From: Mucilaginibacter xinganensis
Lineage (GTDB): Bacteria > Bacteroidota > Bacteroidia > Sphingobacteriales > Sphingobacteriaceae
Direction: 5' to 3'
NCBI RefSeq assembly: GCF_002257585.1
Contig: NZ_CP022743.1
Coordinates: 310,001-374,000, forward strand
Length of the DNA: 64,000 nucleotides
Part shown: positions 61,206 to 64,000 of the stretch, piece after piece
Layout of the letters: the number at the start of each line of letters is the position of its first letter
Position numbering within the stretch: the first letter of the stretch is position 1
Translations under genes and position numbers: made by a program
Notes under the pieces: generated by a model
Database searches by the model: none
Told to the model about the DNA's origin: nothing
Seen by the model: the letters and a program-made list of their open reading frames with translations, nothing else

Positions 61206-61996
61206 GATATGTCTTTAAAGTATGATCCCACTATTTTTTCTTTTGATTTATGAAGTTCGTCAAACGTGCCTTCTGCTATATATTCGCCATCGTCCATAAT
61301 AACAACCCTGTCGGACGCGATACGTGCGCATTCCATATCATGGGTAATGATGATTGATGAGGTTTTTTGCTTCTTCTGTATAGATAAGATCAGGTCGCTG
61401 ATCTCGCGCGAAGTTATCGGGTCAAGCCCGGTTGTTGGCTCATCGTAAAGGATGATCTGGGGCTCCACGATGATTGTACGTGCAAGGCCTGCACGTTTAC
61501 GCATGCCGCCTGAAAGATCCGAAGGCATTTTATCAATAGCTTCCAGCAAGCCCACGCTATCCAGCGCTTCTTCTACGCGCCTGTCAATTTCGTCGCGGTC
61601 CTTAATTTTTAACACCCGGGTTAGCGGGAACTCCAGGTTCTCGCGTACGGTCATTGAATCATAAAGTGCGCCGCTCTGGAACAGGAAACCGATCTTTATC
61701 CGCAGTGCCTTAAGCTCTTTTTCGCTCATATCAGCCACCTCGTCGCCAAATACTTTTACTGAACCGCCATCGGGCTTCAACATCCCTACAATACATTGAA
61801 TAGTTACGGATTTCCCTGTACCTGAACGACCAAGGATCACTACGTTTTCGCCACGGTGCACCTCCAGGTTTATATTCTTCAACACATGCTTTTCTCCAAA
61901 AGACTTTTTAAGCCCTTTTATAGCAATCACCACTTCCTGTTTTTTTTCTGAAGGCTGCTTCTGTTCTTTTTTTGTTTTTTCTGCTTCCATCGCCAT
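61202..61996 (-). CDS. mlaF: MlaF-like ABC transporter ATP-binding protein
   Basis: A 264-residue ATPase. Walker A GRSGTGKSVTIQCIVG, Q-loop FLFQSGALYDSMTV, signature LSGGMRKRAGLARTI, Walker B IILYDEPTTGLDPI and H-loop IITHDMECA are all present. Start ATG 61996 is one base after the mlaE stop; an in-frame ATG at 61990 is an alternative. The N-terminus has a Lys/Glu-rich extension of about 25 residues. Confidence 0.92.
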   Translation of the reverse strand: MAMEAEKTKKEQKQPSEKKQEVVIAIKGLKKSFGEKHVLKNINLEVHRGENVVILGRSGTGKSVTIQCIVGMLKPDGGSVKVFGDEVADMSEKELKALRIKIGFLFQSGALYDSMTVRENLEFPLTRVLKIKDRDEIDRRVEEALDSVGLLEAIDKMPSDLSGGMRKRAGLARTIIVEPQIILYDEPTTGLDPITSREISDLILSIQKKQKTSSIIITHDMECARIASDRVVIMDDGEYIAEGTFDELHKSKEKIVGSYFKDIS

Positions 61997-61997
61997 C

Positions 61998-62777
61998 CTA
62001 CTTATAAAACAATAAACTGGTAATTTGAACCGCAATGGCATCAATAACAAAGATCCACAATGAGGCAGTCACCACAGCCGAGTTAGCTGCTATGCCTACG
62101 CTTTCGGTACCTTTGTTGGAGTGAAAACCTTTATAACAGCCCACAAAACCGATGGCGAAGCCAAAGAAAATGGTTTTGATAAATGCCGGTAAAAAATCGC
62201 TAAAATCAAGTGAAGCTATTACTTTGGTGAAATACAGCTGGAAACTGATACTGTCACGAATGTTGAGGGCCAGGAAGCCGCCGAACAGACCGATAGCATC
62301 TCCTATAACTGACAGGATAGGCACCATTATAGTGGTTGCCAGTATGCGGGTAACTACAAGGTACTGGGTTGGGTTAGCCCCGGACACTTCCATTGCGTCT
62401 AGTTGCTCGGTTACCTTCATGCTACCCAGTTCGGCGCCGATGCTTGACGCTATTTTGCCTGCACAAATAATAGCGATAATAACAGGGCCAATTTCCCTGA
62501 CAAAAGAAACTGACAGTGTTTTGGGCAACATGCTGGCTGCACCGAACGCAACTAATGTTGGCCGCAGTTGAAGTATAAGCACCACCCCCATTATAAACGA
62601 AGTAATGCCAACCAACATCATGGAACGGTAGCCGATTTCATAGCATTGGCGCACAAACTCCGACCATTCAAAACCACCTACAAAAATGTTTTTGAAAAAT
62701 TTAAAGAAAAACCCCACCTGGTCGCCAATGTCTTCGAACCACTTTTTCCAGCCGGGTATTATAACTTCTTCTGCCAT
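61998..62777 (-). CDS. mlaE: MlaE-family ABC transporter permease
   Basis: A 259-residue permease with five or six helices. YEIGYRSMMLVGITSFIMG, REIGPVIIAIICAGKIASSI, GAELGSMKVTEQLDAMEVSG are MlaE hallmarks. It is the first gene of mlaE-mlaF-mlaD on the minus strand, with a one-base gap between mlaE and mlaF. No mlaB or mlaC is linked. Confidence 0.93.
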   Translation of the reverse strand: MAEEVIIPGWKKWFEDIGDQVGFFFKFFKNIFVGGFEWSEFVRQCYEIGYRSMMLVGITSFIMGVVLILQLRPTLVAFGAASMLPKTLSVSFVREIGPVIIAIICAGKIASSIGAELGSMKVTEQLDAMEVSGANPTQYLVVTRILATTIMVPILSVIGDAIGLFGGFLALNIRDSISFQLYFTKVIASLDFSDFLPAFIKTIFFGFAIGFVGCYKGFHSNKGTESVGIAANSAVVTASLWIFVIDAIAVQITSLLFYK

Positions 62778-63093
62778 AGATATTTATATTTTTTTCATAA
62801 TAAAGCAATGGTGTTACAAATTTGTTTTGTATCCATCAAATAAATTTACCTTGTTGTAATTCGGGGGCCGGCTGGAATATTGCGCAGATATCTGCAACAG
62901 GCAACGGATTGAGCTTCGGTTTACTATTTGAGCTTTTACAATAACAGATATGCAGTGTATTTGTTTTTGAATCTATAGGAAAATAGAAATGGCGCTTGTA
63001 GTACTAAAAAGCGCCTTTATATATTACATGTTTAAACACAGAAAATAGTGTGCTATTTTATTATTCGTATTTTTGCAAAAAATTGGAAGCCAA
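62778..63093. other. Gene-free stretch with hairpin and promoter
   Basis: No coding frame is supported. A 7-bp inverted repeat GGCGCTT/AAGCGCC lies at 62991-62997 and 63009-63015, followed by TTTATAT. A -7 element TATTTTTG lies at 63069-63076. The promoter of mlaE must lie near 62780-62850. Confidence 0.45.
63069..63076 (+). promoter_or_regulatory. -7 promoter element TATTTTTG of oxidoreductase gene
   Basis: TATTTTTG fits TAnnTTTG, 17 bases upstream of ATG 63094. A TTG start at 63074 would fall inside it, so the ATG is preferred. Confidence 0.45.
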
Positions 63094-63747
63094 ATGCTTA
63101 AAAAAGCGATAATAGCAGGTGCAAGTGGATTAGTTGGGAATGAGCTGTTACATATTTTATTGACAAATCCGGGCTACGATGAAGTTTTGGTTTTGGTAAG
63201 GCGTGAATTGCCTTTAAAACATGGTAAGTTAAAACAGCTTATTGTTGATTTTGATAAGATAAGTGATTATCAGGCAGAAATTACCGGGGAGGCTTTTTTT
63301 TGCTGCCTGGGCTCAACCAAAAAGAAAACGCCTAACCTGGCAGATTACCGCAAGGTTGATCATGATTACCCTTTGCAGCTGGCACAAATTGCATTGGCAA
63401 ACGGGATCGGGCAATATCACCTGGTTTCGGCTATGGGTGCGGAGGTTAAATCGGGTAATTTTTACATGCGGTTAAAGGGGGAAACAGAAGCGGATATAAT
63501 AAACACCGGGTTACCGGGTTTATACATCTACCGGCCAGCTATGTTAACCGGTGAAAGAACAGAGGACCGTCCATTAGAGCGGTTTTTAACACCAATAATG
63601 AAGGTGATAGACCTGTTCCTTATTGGTAACCTAAAAAAATACAGGAGCATTGCGGCCAAAACTGTGGCAATTGTCATGTACAAACAATCATTAAAAAACA
63701 AAGCAGGAACATTTATTTATGCTTCTGATAAAATAAAAGAACTATAG
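63094..63747 (+). CDS. NAD(P)-binding Rossmann-fold oxidoreductase (HTATIP2-like)
   Basis: A 217-residue short-chain-type protein: AIIAGASGLVGNELLHILL nucleotide-binding motif, FCCLGSTKKKTPNLADYRKV, HLVSAMGAEVKSGNFYMRLK and YIYRPAMLTGERTEDRP. The AxGAxxxSxxxYxxxKGExE pattern is that of HTATIP2/YwnB-like reductases. Substrate unknown. Its TAG stop overlaps the GTG start of the next gene. Confidence 0.88.
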   Translation: MLKKAIIAGASGLVGNELLHILLTNPGYDEVLVLVRRELPLKHGKLKQLIVDFDKISDYQAEITGEAFFCCLGSTKKKTPNLADYRKVDHDYPLQLAQIALANGIGQYHLVSAMGAEVKSGNFYMRLKGETEADIINTGLPGLYIYRPAMLTGERTEDRPLERFLTPIMKVIDLFLIGNLKKYRSIAAKTVAIVMYKQSLKNKAGTFIYASDKIKEL

Positions 63748-64000
63748 TGAGCAATTACATCTCTGCCGAAAACCTCGGCCATTCTTTTCATGACCACTGG
63801 CTTTTCAGAAACGTAGCCATTGGCATTAACCGTGGTCGCCGGGTTGCGCTTGTGGGTATTAATGGAGCCGGCAAATCAACCTTGCTGAAGTTACTGGCCG
63901 GAAGCCTAAAACCTACAGAAGGTAAAGTGGCACAAATGCGCGACTTAAACATGGGCTACCTGGAACAGGACCCGGGCTTTAAGGGGGCGGTTACCATAAG
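63747..64000 (+). CDS. ABC-F family ATPase, 5' part (continues past window)
   Basis: A GTG-started frame, overlapping the previous TAG (TAGTG), runs open to the window end for 84 codons. It shows YISAENLGHSFHDHWLFRNV, Walker A VGINGAGKSTLLKLLAG and MGYLEQDPGF, the start of an ABC-F protein of the Uup/YheS type. These have two ATPase domains and act on the ribosome or DNA; the rest lies outside the window. Confidence 0.85.
   Translation, partial: MSNYISAENLGHSFHDHWLFRNVAIGINRGRRVALVGINGAGKSTLLKLLAGSLKPTEGKVAQMRDLNMGYLEQDPGFKGAVTI

Noticed and set aside
60453..62777. Considered the mla operon as unusual for lacking mlaB and mlaC
   Set aside because: Three-gene mlaE-mlaF-mlaD sets without mlaB and mlaC are, as far as I know, ordinary in Bacteroidota.

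Overview
The window looks like a chromosomal segment of a Bacteroidota bacterium of the Sphingobacteriaceae, most like Mucilaginibacter or Pedobacter. Support comes from several TAnnTTTG promoter elements close to start codons, a gliding lipoprotein GldH, a type IX secretion (T9SS) style C-terminal tail, a BlaI/M56 pair whose peptidase carries TonB and SusC-plug-like domains, and many DUF families typical of this group. I see no rRNA, tRNA, insertion sequence, prophage or CRISPR array. The species assignment is inference.

Layout. 1-9055: the end of a PIG-L deacetylase, a HEAGH protein, a sodium:solute symporter with small membrane proteins in front, a YnfA protein, a DUF2911 protein, an ECF sigma/anti-sigma pair, a DUF6249 protein, and a DinB protein overlapping an orphan histidine kinase. 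9301-18464: core genes gltX, an M28 carboxypeptidase, ruvX, then holB, a PSP1 (RicT-like) gene and gldH as a tight run, with rmuC after it. 18678-22350: GH16, GH5 and GH30 enzymes, a small beta-glucan degradation group without SusC/SusD. 22590-30260: modABC, a peroxiredoxin, a Met/Lys-repeat exported protein, a second ECF sigma/anti-sigma pair, DUF2200 and DUF1223 proteins, and a cytochrome b plus Tat-exported molybdopterin oxidoreductase. Molybdate uptake and a molybdoenzyme therefore lie within 8 kb.

30451-38841: a GPH transporter and a seven-gene minus-strand lipid-modification island (two cyclopropane-synthase-like methyltransferases, DUF1365, FAD oxidoreductase, alpha/beta hydrolase, DUF1295, DUF1475-like). 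38911-49120: a peroxiredoxin, a Tat-exported TIM-barrel protein, a THUMP rRNA methyltransferase, a DUF3127 protein with an SSB-like acidic tail, a DUF4932 protein, and a secreted T9SS-tail protein divergent from a histidine kinase/response regulator pair. 49276-50096: a compact three-gene operon around a minimal nucleotidyltransferase. 50263-64000: an M28 peptidase, a beta-CASP RNase-like protein, the BlaI/M56-TonB-plug pair, small membrane proteins, a CsaA/TadA couple, superoxide dismutase after an unusual heptamer-repeat hairpin, an MDR oxidoreductase, an Mla-type lipid transporter and the start of an ABC-F gene.

The least explained items are the nucleotidyltransferase operon, the lipid island, the M56-TonB-plug fusion, the heptamer-repeat hairpin and several very short genes (1986-2111, 49276-49428, 53389-53445, 27154-27246).
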